NCBI GenBank assembly: GCA_050084515.1
Contig: CM114272.1
Span: 35,588,001-35,652,000 of the forward strand
Source of the DNA: Blasia pusilla
Taxonomy: Eukaryota; Marchantiophyta; Marchantiopsida; Blasiales
Direction: 5' to 3'
DNA length: 64,000 nucleotides
In this document: one piece after another, positions 36,257-47,824 of the stretch
How the letters are laid out: every line of letters begins with the position of its first letter
Numbering within the stretch: position 1 is the stretch's first letter
Program-made: the position numbers and the translations under genes
Notes under the pieces: model-generated
Told to the model about the DNA's origin: nothing
What the model saw: only the letters and a program-made list of their open reading frames with translations
Databases searched by the model: none

Positions 36257-36930
36257 GCGCGTATTGTTTATTGGAAGCCTCTCTGCCTGAGTTAATGCCT
36301 TCAATAATATGATTGATCATTTAAATAAGAATGAGATTTTTTTATGCAAATAATTAGTTATCCTCGAAGAAATTTAAGAACAATCAAAAGAAATTGTAAA
36401 GTTTCCTAACATAATTGGGGATCTATGCTTAGCCTATTTAAAATGAATCTTTTGCGATAAGATTTCAAACTAATATTCTCAAAAACTAGATATAATTACA
36501 TGACAAGATATTAAATTGATAAAAAAAAAACTTAAGAACCAAAATTTCCTGAATGGGAGAATGGGAATTAAATAAGAATTTGAAAGTGGATATGATTCAT
36601 TTTAAGAATTTGTAGAAGTCGAGGTAATTTTTTCACTTCTCTATTAGAAGTACCAACCTCCACTTCGCAAAAATTTTCTTGTGTTGGGAAGCATTTGATT
36701 TTGGCAAGCGTGAAAATAATTGATTGTAATCATTGTATATTCTTATAGACTTTTAAAATATGCAATATGTCTACTAACACGAGAGTGGCCCTTTAGGTGA
36801 GCGCCCTACAAATAGTTATTATGCATTCAAAATGGGGAACTCTCAAGTTAAAGTGTAAAAGGAATCCATCAAAACACATGGGAAACAATAATACCAACAT
36901 TCTCAAGCGGAAGAAATGACGAATATATCA
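36257..36930. other. AT-rich stretch without recognised gene
   Basis: No frame or repeat recognised. Confidence 0.45.
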
Positions 36931-36939
36931 CTCTATTGC

Positions 36940-37135
36940 GTCTTTTTGTTGAGAGAATATGATGGTCATAAACCAATGATGGGATGTCTTTATCGCGTAT
37001 ATTTGAAATAATGGATGAGACCCGTTCTTTTCCTATAACTCCATATTCTAGTTTGGGTAGAAAGCGTCACGATTTTCTTGTGACAATGTTTAGAGCTATG
37101 GAAAGAATTGGTGTTATTTCTAGGTCTCACGTTTG
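36940..37135 (+). pseudogene. hAT transposase fragment
   Basis: The translation EYDGHKPMMGCLYRVY fits the hAT 'DG-x-KPTMGYLY' block. The DNA around it is a close relative of the minus-strand hAT piece at 15770-15960: 'tggatgagacccgttcttttcctataactccat' is matched there in reverse complement. The fragment ends at the LTR core at 37157. Confidence 0.6.
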
Positions 37136-37156
37136 AATCGGTCTAATAGAATACAT

Positions 37157-37572
37157 TGACGAGATCTAGTAGAGCACCTTTGGAGATATTGTAGAATAGC
37201 CTCAAGAGGTCAAGGATGACCTGCTAAGGCTACGGGTAACCTGAGAGAGCAAGGTTTTCGCTTCGTTTCGGCTCATTTAGAGCCATATTGAGAAACTTAC
37301 TATTTCAGGCAAGTTGCCATTTTTGGTATAGTTGACTTTCCACTTTAAGTCATCCGCTATAGCAGATCAAAAGCCAAGGAGGTGACCTACGAGCATAGGT
37401 TACCGTGGAGAGAGTTTGAGAGAGGGAAGGGGGTATACGTCCGAGAGAGAGAGTTTGAGAGCTCATTCTCTCTTTGTTGAACCTCTTAGCATGAGGCAGC
37501 GGAACTACGACCCTCCTTGCCTTGTGTGTGTGTAACCTAAGCCACTCATTAGGAGAGTGGGTTTGGTTTGAC

Positions 37573-37662
<90 letters not shown>

Positions 37663-37680
37663 GACCTTGTGATGGAGAGA
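37157..37680 (+). repeat. LTR core of the PHD-gypsy family
   Basis: 'gagatctagtagagcacctttg', 'aacctgagagagcaaggttt', 'cgtttcggctcatttagagcc', 'aaaagccaaggaggtgacct' and 'gttgaacctcttagcatgag' follow the order of the LTR at 1522-2142. The final third has expanded into the (GA)n tract. Both LTR ends are missing. Confidence 0.7.
37575..37659 (+). repeat. (GA)42 microsatellite
   Basis: An uninterrupted run of GA dinucleotides, 85 bases, grown at the point where other LTR copies read 'gacatgagagagtgcacac'. The Ser-Leu repeat frame on the minus strand is an artefact of it. Confidence 0.95.
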
Positions 37681-40600
37681 TCCACTTGATTTACAAAGAG
37701 AGAATGAGATGATTTGATAGCTACAATGCAAGACCTCATTGGTTCTCACTGTTTATTGTAGGTTAGGACCGTATTCCCCGCTTTATCGCTCATAGGAGTG
37801 CTCACCGGAGCAAGAGCCGTGCGATTTTTGTTATTTTCTTTTCCAATTTTTCGTAGAAGAGAGTGGCGCACGGAAGTGTTGCCCAATTTTTGCTAGAAAT
37901 TGAGCATGTGGGCGGATTTCTCCATGTTGGTGCCTTCGGGAGCACCACATAGCTCTTTGGTTTTTTTTTCATAGGTTTCACATTTGGTTTGAGAGAAATC
38001 AGCGCGGAATCGCTTCCAAAATTTGTATAGGAGAGCATATTAAAGGGCTGTACGATAGCCCCATAAATTTTTGTTGGAATGTCTGTTAAATGTTTTTTTA
38101 CTGTGTTGTAGATCAAGAAGCTATGCACGTTGTGGAAGAAATGGTGTGCAATTCAGAGCTACAAACACAAAGTTATGGCCGATTTTGTAAACGGCCATAG
38201 CTAGATGATTTTTAGGGTAAAACTCGTCAACCCTAAACCACCCTCCACGCCCCCGGTGCCATCACCATCCCCACTATTTCTATTCGCTCCGTTTCTATCA
38301 CAGTCTGTCGTCACCGTCACTGGTGCTGTTTGCCGCCATGGTTTAGGGCCCCGTCTAGCGGCCGACACCCTTTAGGGCCACCTCGGCCCGTCACCACAGG
38401 ACTTGCTTGAGTCCATACGCTTTGCCGCCACTTGGGCACTCCGTGACTTTGACAAGGTGACCTTTTCATTCATGGGGTCCCTGTTTTCTTATCCCCTTTG
38501 TATTTTGAGGTTGTAGCCGCTCAACAATGGTGGACCTGAAAGTAGCTCTAGAGGATTTACATGGAGCAGCACAAAGTTTCGAGGGTCTTGACGTGAGGGA
38601 CCACCTCCATCTCAATAGAATGTTCACGAGTTGTACAAAGCACTAGCACTTATTATGTTTTGGCAGGCTTCAGATTTTGAAGGACAAGAATCCTTCAATT
38701 CTCAAGAAAACCTCTAGAGCCTTGTTCACGTGTGAGGCCACAAATGGGTTGGCAGTATCCTATGTGCCCTAATCCCACATGGTCAAAAAGTGGTAGTCAT
38801 TGGAATAGCCAGATGGGAGTGGGGTGGTATGCGTCTGATTGTCAGCCATCGATGATGAGTCGTTTATAACCTGGATCTTACGGTATGCCACAACCCCCTT
38901 CCACATCTCCACCTCCACCACCATGGGTCAACAAACTCCTCCAAAAAGCTTGATTGTTCAACAACAATGGGTCGATGATATGAATTGGTCATAAATCCCA
39001 ATGGGAGAACACCAATGGGCTCCTACTACTCAGCCTTCCCAATTGATGGGAGGTCAACAACATTGGTCTACCAACCAACCTGGCCCACCATGGGCACGGC
39101 CAAGTGTATGCTCTCATTGATCCCAATCATATGAAATGTTTAAGTGCATGATATGAATTCTTACTCATAATATGAGGATGGTAGACACCTTGTAATGCAA
39201 AGTAGTTCTTGGGAGTTATTTGGTCAATTTTATCCACTTGGTATTTACTTGGCAATAAATAACACTTTTTGCTTGTTCCTTGATTGTAACAAGATAAAGT
39301 TCCATACCCCCCTCCCCCCTCATATCCAGCTGCTGGAGAAGGTTCTGACTCCATATTTTTTTATGCCGTCGGGATTTGTTGGGAGGAGTGTACATTTTCA
39401 GCAAAGTGACGGTGAGTCTTTCATAGCCCCTAATCCTTCCAATCCCACAAATCATAGTGGGGTAAGGTCCACACGTAGTGATCTCCTAGGGTTGGCATGA
39501 TTGCCAACTTTGAATATTCAAAAAGCTATCATCAAAGATTTTGGTCAAATGGATTTATATGTTGGAACATCTCAAGTGTAAATGTTGGGTTTTCTTCTAA
39601 TATATGTGCATGTGATAGGGCAAGTGCGAGGAGAAGTAGAACCAAGAGAGACTTTTGGACCCGCGATGTGGCCCAACGCAAGGAGCAAAACTTACTGCCC
39701 AGATGCAAGTTGTTGCCCATGGGGGTCCCAAAGACGAAAGTGCCTAATTATGAACATTGGTTGAATGACCTAAAGGTATGGACCATGGGCTATCTCAACT
39801 TATCATGTGTCGAGATGAGTAGGAAAGACGCTATTAGTGTGGCAAGAGTTCGTAATCATGTTAAAAGTGCCTACATCTATGTTTAGAAGGGTTCTTTACA
39901 AGTTCTATTTAGCAATCTTGTAGTATTTGTCTTTACGGCATGATTACTAATTAACTTTCAATTTTTTGTGGAGTTGATATTAGGTCCAAAGTATATCTGC
40001 TATACCAAGGAATGCAAGTGTCACTCACAGTGGCATAGGGGCTAGTGCCTCTAAGGATAGTTTAGTAAGTTATTTGATCGGTTACATGTATTTCATCTGA
40101 TTTCTCCATGTTGTGATCAATAAATTTGAGCATACCTTTAAGATATGTCCAAAAAAATTAACTAACCTTGAGAGTTGAATAAAATAGGGGAGGAGTGCAT
40201 GACTAGGAAATAATCCTAAAGAACACACTGTGAAAACACCAGTAGAAAGTGACAATCATTTTAGTGGAGCCTCGGGGTGAGTGATCATTCCTCCGGGAGG
40301 ACACTCTATATATACCTCCTACATCACATACGACGTTTTGGGGTCGGAAATCCCTAACTTATGAGTGAATTTTTTTTCCTCCCCCTTACTTACTTTAAAA
40401 CCGCAATTTAAAAAAAATTATGACCCCTATATTTTTTGAAGTAAATTTGTGTCCTTGATTTGTTTACGGGCTTGAAAGTAAAGATAAGTACCCCTTCGCG
40501 TGGCAATCTTGTATTGTTGCATTTGATAATAGGCTATTAAAAGCTTTCAGCAATACCCAAGCCACTGCCAAACATAGTAATGATGTGTAAGGTGGAATTC

Positions 40601-41078
40601 TCTGCATGTTTACATTGAATCAATATTTAGTGCAACTTCCACTTCCCCATTACTTTGACACCTATGAAGGAGAGGAATTGAACCTCGGTATGGGCAGGAT
40701 GCTCATATGGCTACGCCGTCATCCCCCAAACTTATCCCCTCCCAAAACTAGCCTATCATAAATTGAGAAAATGACTTCACACTATAACATGCACATCACT
40801 TGGCTTCATGGACAAGCTCACATTTGAAATCACCATTTCAATGTCAATATATTGGCCATCACATGCATCATATGTGAACAAGGTGTTGCTCTTACCTGTG
40901 TGCCGATACCAATTGCACAATATCTAACAAACACTGTAGGCCTGTCCATCTTTTGGGACAGGTCGGTCCAAAATATCAATAGGAGATCTACATCTATCCC
41001 ATTGACTACCGTATTTTTGTTTGATGAATAGAATGCGACCTAACCAAAACTCTTTTGTAGGGACTATTGTGTTCTCAT
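37681..41078. other. No gene recognised
   Basis: Scattered frames occur, for example 39497-39886 plus (129 codons, basic, no domain known) and a Pro/Gln-rich stretch around 38880-39110 (plus). GC rises locally near 38240-38400. I see no terminal repeats. Part of 39.9-41.0 kb may be the 3' flank of the minus-strand transposase. Confidence 0.35.
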
Positions 41079-43093
41079 CTAAGTCTTTTTTTTTCTCTTC
41101 TTTGACTTACTTGATCTAGTAGAAGGTCCAACTTGTGTAGTAGACTCAAAAAAAACAGCTACATCACTTCCAATGTCAACATAACAAGTTGGGCAATCTG
41201 GATTACTTGGTTCTTTTACCTTACCTGTAGTGTAATATGTTTTTTGTGACATTTTTAGAAATGAAAGGATTGCAGGCCCAATCACTCACCAAAGTGGACT
41301 TGTAGTATATTCTGCCCTCAAATGTCACACTAGGCACAACTTGATAAGGAACTCCATCTGTGCACTCTTGCATAATTGAACTGAAAACATGCCTTACCTC
41401 ATGTCCTAATATTTCAGTCTCTATGGATGGATTGTTATCTGCATCTTCAGCCAAGTCCTCACCAATCACTCTAGACTCAACAAAGGTTGGTGCATCACTT
41501 TCCCAAGCATCAAGACTATTGAAATCCCCCTGTATTGGGTTATCAATTTCTATTTCATCAACTAGACTCCTCGGGTGGGCAAGGGCCTACTGTTGGTCTA
41601 TGTTCAACAAAATCCTCAGAGTCATCACATGCAACTGCCTCATTTATAACAACAGAATCAAGCCACGTCTCTGCCTCCACGTCCTATGGATGCAACCACT
41701 ATCGCCTCTGACCTGTAGGCAAAGAGGACCTAGGAGACATACTCAACGTGCTCAATATTGATTTTGCTTCATCCAAACCCTCTTTAAGGGCATGAACTAC
41801 TAGCTCATTAGTCTGAATTAATGAATAGTCAAACAAGTTAGTAGCATCTTCTCCTATACCTAACGGATGGAGAGTTCCCCACACATGATCTTGCTTTGGG
41901 TGAGACCGGACAATCTTTAATCATTCTGGTCCAAATTCCAAGCCAGCCAGTCTATTCAATCCCACTGCACTATCCAACAAACACCCAAAATGATAGTTCC
42001 GTTCATGACCACTCATTCGACCTACCTTGCTGAAGAAGATCTCACAACAATCAGATCCTAGGAGGTGAAATGGAACTTGCAACTATGGATACTTGTCACG
42101 GAAAGCACAGATTAGTAATACAATAAAATGGCAAGACATGTTGATATCATGGAAAGCTTGCACTAATATCATGTTCTTCTCTGTCATAGATCCTACACTC
42201 CCTATCACACAATGATCACCATGTCTCAACCAAAGTCTCCTGAGTCGAAAGAACCACGACACTTTAGATGCCAAAACTACAAAACTCCTCAAGTCATACT
42301 TACGTGAGAAGAAAATATCAATGTAATTACCACAAACCTCCAAGTATAGTTGGGTCCCAAGGCTTCTATCATGGCGAACATCCATTCTCTCAAACATATC
42401 CTGCAAACAAGCTTGCACTCTCTTTGAAGCAATTCATTGAGGCCCAACCCAATTCTGCCTGTCAGTCCTATTCACATCATCCCACTTCAAGCCATGCTCA
42501 TGAATTTTGTAGTGGTTATAGAAATTTGTCACATATGACAAAGATGCGTGTTGATCTCCAAGGACACAAGTAGCTGAGCATCTATCCAATGGATTAATTG
42601 CTTTTTTCCCATTGTGAGGTGTATCTTGGTCTCCAAAGCCATACAAATCACCATTAGGAAGAATAGAGACAGAATACTGCCACCCTTTCCACCCCACACT
42701 ATACCTAGGTGGAGTAGAGTTCACACCCCTAAAATCCTCCATCATTAGTTTTCTACGACAAGCATCCTTGTCACTAGCATGTCCTAATAAAGGCCAAACA
42801 TCACCTAAAAAATACTCGTCCCACATTGCTTTCAGCTGCACCCAATGTTGTCTCACCCAATCTACAGTGAACTTGTTATATGTGGCAGTAACATAGATGG
42901 CCAATTTAGGCATAAACTCATGAAGAGGACTTACAATGATAACTCTAGCATACATGCCTTTACAATCTTATGGTAGCCCTCATCACCCTCCCCAACCAGT
43001 ACTTCCATTCCATATGAACATTGGTATGCCTCTTTGGGCCCACAAAACCCAATCAGGGTATCATACTTGGCCTCCCATCTGTCAGACATGACT

Positions 43094-43173
43094 CTGTAAT
43101 GTTAGGCTATATTCACAAGCACAAAATTGTTCAATGGCTTATAATTTGTTGTATTGAATCTCAAAACACTCAC
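43094..43173 (-). other. Intron in the transposase-like gene
   Basis: 80 nt beginning GTGAGTG and ending CATTACAG on the minus strand. Removing it joins ...IKERPK to VMSDRW in phase 2, keeping the frame across the junction. Its integrity indicates that the coding stretch was a spliced eukaryotic gene. Confidence 0.7.
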
Positions 43174-44153
43174 TTAGGCCTCTCCTTAATCCTTGTTTCA
43201 TCCTTTGCAAATATTACAGGGATATCTCCTTCAATTCTAAGAGTTTGCTTTGATGTAAATAAAATTCTGCCAACCTCCATGAATATCTCTTTGTGCAATC
43301 CAGCTCTGAAGGGTGGTAACTTGGCTCTGTCTCGCTTCAATGTTTTTATACTTGGACCACCTAAGTTCTTTCGAAAGTAGTGGGCCACTTTCCTACCACC
43401 AAATTGTAGCATTGCTTGGGCTATGGCTCTGGTTCTTTTACCGTACCTAAAACCCTTGGCAGCCCTAGTTAGATTTCTAGCAACATCTGTCATGAAATCC
43501 CATAACCCTTCTTTGCCACCAAATGCTCTAGTCCTATGCCCATTCACTGATTCCTAAGGAACAGTCTCTGATCCTTCCTATCTATATCTACTCCTAATAA
43601 TTCCTCTAGTTTCCTCCGCCTAGTACTCAAGCCAGCTACTTTGGTAGCATACTCTGATAGAAGCCATCGTTGCTTTCTAAATTTGGAAGTCACATTTGCA
43701 ACGTGCTTTTTGTGCTCTGTCTTGGTGAGACAATCCAACCGTATCCCCCCACTAGTATCTCTAACTCCTCTTGGCACTAAATCTTCTGCTTCCCTGTGCA
43801 CCCGACCACGGAAATCATCCAATCGTTTACTGACTCACATTTACTACACGTTAGGTTCATAAATCCGCCACTATTGTAAGACAACCTTTCACATTGCTTG
43901 TGTCTAAAACAACCTGAATGGTCACTAGAGACTCTAGAGTAGGATTGTAAACATGTGCACAATAGGTTAACTCACAATCCTACAAGTCCTCTCCTTCTTG
44001 ATCATCAAGAACAACCTTGACATCCATTCCATCTCCTCTCCACTTCACCATTTCATCCCAAAATCCCCAATAAAGAAAACTTAATCCTGGATCTATTGCT
44101 GGATCTGACCCACCTTTCCCAGAAGAGCTCCCAACGTTGGACTTATCTCCTGT

Positions 44154-44177
44154 GAAGAACTTCAGGATTGATCCCTG
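44154..44177 (-). other. PIP-box (PCNA-binding motif)
   Basis: The codons read Q-G-S-I-L-K-F-F, an exact fit to Q-x-x-[ILM]-x-x-[FY]-[FY], the motif by which replication and repair proteins bind PCNA. It lies ten residues after the AT-hook, in a Ser/Gly/Lys-rich segment likely to be unstructured. Function in this family is inference. Confidence 0.6.
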
Positions 44178-44204
44178 TGATGGGTGTTGATCCCTGGTAT
44201 CTTC

Positions 44205-44225
44205 TTTCTTTGGTCTGCCTCTCTT
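44205..44225 (-). other. AT-hook
   Basis: K-R-G-R-P-K-K with the invariant core RGRP flanked by basic residues, the minor-groove AT-binding motif. It sits at the start of the frame 44249-43980. Confidence 0.7.
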
Positions 44226-44278
44226 CCCAGACCTTAATGCAATCTCCATAGAAGCTTCTTGACCTCAAAGGCATCCAA

Positions 44279-44371
44279 GTGATCCCGACTAACCATATGT
44301 TGTCTCAAATTATGATCCAAATTCAACTTCTTTGGGCACATGTCTATATGCAACTTTCCACACACCCTACA
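44279..44371 (-). other. C2H2 zinc finger
   Basis: C-x2-C (CRVC), then about 20 residues, then NLRQHMVSRDH giving H-x5-H. The long H-x5-H spacing is like U1-type fingers. It ends the 311-codon N-terminal frame. Confidence 0.6.
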
Positions 44372-45592
44372 CTTGACCTTAAACAGGTATGACATATTAG
44401 CATACTGATGATCTGTGGGAGATGGTGTCACAAAGAATACCTCCCTATCACCCCCAACATCATCATTCAGTTGGGAGACAATTTCTAGTCCTCTAGAAAT
44501 GGCCTCACCATTATCAAATTCAGGTCTGTGAACAACGTTACTAGGCTGCATCAATGATGTAGGCAATTTTCTTCTCTTACAGAAGCTATCCTTATGTTTC
44601 GGGTTAACTAGATGCTTTATCCTAAAATTGCTAAAGCAATTTGCAATAGCTTTCACATTTTGGGAATTCTCTGCATTCCCATAGTTCACTCTACAGTCCA
44701 AACACTCTAGATGTCCTCTGACATCTGTTCCATCATCCCATGTCCTCACCCTCCAATTGTGATCCTTGTATCCATTCTTCTCAATCCACTTCCCTAATCT
44801 CATGAACTCATCATTCCAGCATTTTGCACTTGGATCTGCCATCAACACTGACTCAAACAAGGCCTGGACGGAACCTTGGTTTGTGTTATCAATTGAACCC
44901 ACCGAATGTGCCTCAATTTTAGTATGGTTCTCAGACACTGGAGGTGAACCTGTTACAATCTCAGCTATAATAGAGAAGGTGGTTGTAGAAGACTGGGAGG
45001 GCACTTGCATTGTCCTCCCACAAGGGCCTACAGGTAATTGTTGGATAACACCTACTATACCATCCAACTCCATCAGCAGAATTACCTTCTCTGCATTCCG
45101 GTGCATTCTACCAGGGAGCCTGAAGTCCCAAAAATCAAAATCAAATTCCACAATTACAGAATATTTCAAGCGTAGGTTTGGTAGTATCTGCCCACCTAAG
45201 TAACCTCAAACACAAATAGGATAATCATTCTCTCCTTCACCCCTCTTTTCAACCAATCTGATACTAGCTCTACTACAAGTCAACATTGGAAACTATAGGG
45301 ATACAAACATGAAGTTGTTATACAAACCACAAGAGAGAATACAACACCACATATCAGATTCAAAGCAATTCTAGAATTAAATGCTACTTTGCATTCAATC
45401 TCACTCAGTATAAATTTGTATACATAGTCATGTCATCTCCTTAATTTAAGACATTCCGTTTAAAGCCACCACGGGGCAAACATTTTCTTTTAAATACTCA
45501 ATCCTAAATCCCATAATCTAGTGGCCTAACTTGCATCTATTATCCAAGTGGAGTATCTTAGAAAGTAGCCTGAGGGGCTAGTCCCATGGTAG

Positions 45593-46239
45593 GTTCACTC
45601 ACAAGTAGGCACACACTGGCCCTCTGGAATTGTATGATGATGGCAATACACAAGTCGCCACTCACCAAAATTCCACTTGCCATTAACATCACAGCCTTTG
45701 TGCAAGTGTCTCTTGCCTCCCGGGGTCTGAACATAACACCAAGCATGGGGACATCTACGACACTACACTAAGTTGTATATGCCAGCATGATATACCTTGC
45801 ATGCATCACAATAGTGACGCGAGCAGATGAGTGTAGCAAGAGCAACATAAGGGTTGTGCATTGTATCAACCTCGAGGTGAGCCTGCGGTAGTCCTTTGAC
45901 AAGCAAGCATGTCCTTAGATAGCCCGGGTGATAAAAGGAGTAACAATCCGGGTGAGCACACTTGATGAGTCGTGTCTCAAACTGAGTATGCCCAACAAAA
46001 TGACCAACCAGCCCACAAGAGAAAAAAATGGCTCTATGATCAACACATAGGTCACATACCCAAGGTCCACTCCAATCGTGATTTCCAAGGAGCACAACAG
46101 GGATGCACGTCTTACCCTTTCCACTATCTGGGTTGGTGGGCATACCATCTCCAATCCAGTGAAAATGGCGACCACAAGCACCATCACAAAATATAACATC
46201 ACCTCCCTCATCACAAGAAAAGCAGCATGGGGGATCCAT
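45593..46239 (-). pseudogene. EDM2-like PHD-finger block
   Basis: One frame runs from ATG at 46239 through a TAG at 45765-45763 to a TGA just before 45593. Unit 1: CFSCDEGGDVIFCDGACGRH-FHW, then PWVCDLC. Unit 2: FFSCGLVGHF, KCAHPDCYSFYHPGYL, then CSRHYCDACKVYH. Unit 3, after the stop: CRRCPHAWCYV ... WRLVYCHHHTIPEG. This series of atypical PHDs matches the plant chromatin protein EDM2, which binds histone H3 marks and controls heterochromatin and transcript processing. No EDM2 methyltransferase-like region follows. Instead, about 420 bp further along the same strand is the transposase-like gene, so it could be that gene's N-terminal exon or a captured fragment. Confidence 0.6.
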
Positions 46240-46987
46240 GCTCTAAAGCAAAAATAGAAGTAGCTTCACTTGATAGTTACTCTTTGGCAACTATCATGCC
46301 GCTCCCCATCAACTACACAGTCTCTATCTCTGGCTGAAAACTCCTCCCACTACTTGGTCTCCTGTACAAAATTCAAAGCACACAGAGGAAGAGCATATGC
46401 AGACACAAGTAGTTCAGTTGGTCATTTTCCAGTTACAGCTACACAGTTACACAGTTAAAAACTCATCCCACTTCTTGGTCTCCTGCACAATATTCTCAAC
46501 ACGAAGCAAGAATGTGCTTTCAACACATTCAATAGACTTCATTCATTGCCCAAACGTGCTACACTGGTTAGTAATGTTTATTGGAGATCCTGATCAAGTA
46601 CTCTCTCTCTCTCTCTCTTCCAGAAGGGCCTCAATAGTGGGAGCAAGATGAGAAAGTTGTTGTGCATACCATAAACAAAGAAGTGGGAAAACACTCACAG
46701 AAAAGCAAGATGGGAATACAACTAAACTCTTCTGCCTTCTTTGATGATGGGGATGCAGTATCCAGTCCTCTACCTGGTATCTAGAAAAAAATTCACAAAA
46801 CACGGAGCTAGAGCATATGGTGATATTGCTTAGCTAGTCATACCAAAATTGTTCAACACACGAAGTAGCCTTGATATGCATCTGGCATCTGTAAGAAATG
46901 TTATATGCAGCAAAGAGCAGCGTTCCTAATATGATCACTAATATATTAGAGGTGAGTCACATGAAAGACCTGCCCCTCCTATTATAC
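46240..46987. repeat. Gene-free stretch with a ~120-bp direct repeat and (CT)n
   Basis: 'aaaactc(c/a)tcccact(a/t)cttggtctcctg' occurs at 46337 and again near 46458. A third partial echo (gagcatatg context) lies near 46810. A (CT)9 run sits at 46601-46618. No coding signal. Confidence 0.6.
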
Positions 46988-47230
46988 CTACAGAGATTTC
47001 TTTAGTAAAGATTGTGGAGAAACATATTGTTTCTCCCTAGTTGTACCTTTTATGAGAATATTTCTCACCATGTCATGGGTGTTACTATCTACTTCTTGTA
47101 TCAAACCCTTTGGTATCATCTCCTTAATAAAATGATAGTGAATGTTGTTGTGTTTGGTCCTCCCACTAGATCTTGTTCTCCTTAACAAAGCAACAACACT
47201 ATGGATATCACATTTGTGTGGCATAACAAG
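46988..47230 (-). pseudogene. copia RNase H C-terminal fragment
   Basis: The minus strand reads RTKHNNIHYHFIKEMIPKGL followed by VDSNTHDMVRNILIKG. This is the copia RNase H end ('RTKHIDIRYHFIREMI ... DMxADIxTK'). It abuts another copia fragment in the opposite direction, so this is a junction of two elements. Confidence 0.7.
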
Positions 47231-47232
47231 AT

Positions 47233-47824
47233 ATGGGAACTTCAACTGAAAAGGTTGACAATTTACAAGCACTATATCAAAGTGTTGTAGGCTCATTGGT
47301 GTTTGCTATGGTCTGTACGAGAGGAGATTTAGCATACCCAGTTGGTGTCTTAGCTAGGTACACCAGAAAACCTACAATAGAATATTGGAAATGTCTGAAG
47401 AGAGTACTCAGATATTTGCGTGGCATAACAAGAACCTACTTGGAATACATGCATCAAGAAAATGGACCAATCTTGGAAGGGTTCTCAAATGCAAGTTGGG
47501 GAGATGATACTGATGAAAGAAGATCAACAAGTGGATATGTCTTCTTGTTAAGTGGAGGGATGATCAAGTGGTGCAGTAAGAAACAAAGAACTGTTGCATT
47601 CTCTACAACTGAGGTAGAGTACATGGCCCTTTCTCTTGCTGCTCAGGAGGTGATCTGGTTGAGGAGCTTATTGAATGATCTTGGATATGAACATATGACT
47701 CCTACATCCCTCCAGGTTGACAACAAAGGAAGTATTGCATTAAGAAAAAATCATGTTCATCATCCTAGAACAAAACACATTGACATCAAACATCACTTTG
47801 TAAGAGAAATGATAGGAAGAGAAA
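47233..47824 (+). pseudogene. copia RNase H, 5' portion (interrupted)
   Basis: A single open frame contains YQSVVGSLVFAMVCTRGDLA, then EGFSNASWGDDTDERRSTSG, the RNase H 'D-A-DWAGD ... RRSTSGY' motif with D changed to N. AFSTTEVEYMALSLAAQEV and HHPRTKHIDIKHHFVREM follow. It stops where the 1.3-kb LTR at 47825 begins; the rest resumes at 49123. The RT itself is absent upstream. This family differs from the copia at 13.1 and 53.7 kb. Confidence 0.85.

Larger units (their letters stand above)
41079..45169 (-). pseudogene. Transposase-like gene of an unclassified family, with C2H2 finger, AT-hook, PIP-box and intron
   Basis: Read from 45169 down. A 311-codon frame ends in a C2H2 finger. A frame with AT-hook and PIP-box follows, then a Cys/His cluster (SGCFRHKQC ... 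LTCSKC). Next is a basic helical stretch (RAIAQAMLQFGGRKVAHYF) leading to IPVIFAKDETRI, which looks like the first acidic motif of a DDE nuclease. An 80-nt intron intervenes, then YDTLIGFCGPKEA, VSPLHEFMPKLAIYVTATYN, GHASDKDACRRKLMMEDF, NGKKAINPLDR, LRRLWLRHGDHCV, GSDCCEIFFSKVG, VVHALKEGLDEAK, YYKSTLV and a basic tail (SKKRKKK). 42955-41700 stays in one frame with only three stops. From memory this order matches uncharacterised transposase-like proteins of plants and invertebrates; I cannot name the superfamily. Several frameshifts make it non-functional. Terminal repeats were not found. Confidence 0.6.

Noticed and set aside
37350-37749. Ser/Leu-rich proteins on the minus strand
   Set aside because: The frames are translations of the (GA)n microsatellite and LTR sequence.
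45593-46239. Complete EDM2 host gene
   Set aside because: Only the PHD block is present; the downstream methyltransferase-like region and other exons are absent and a stop interrupts it.
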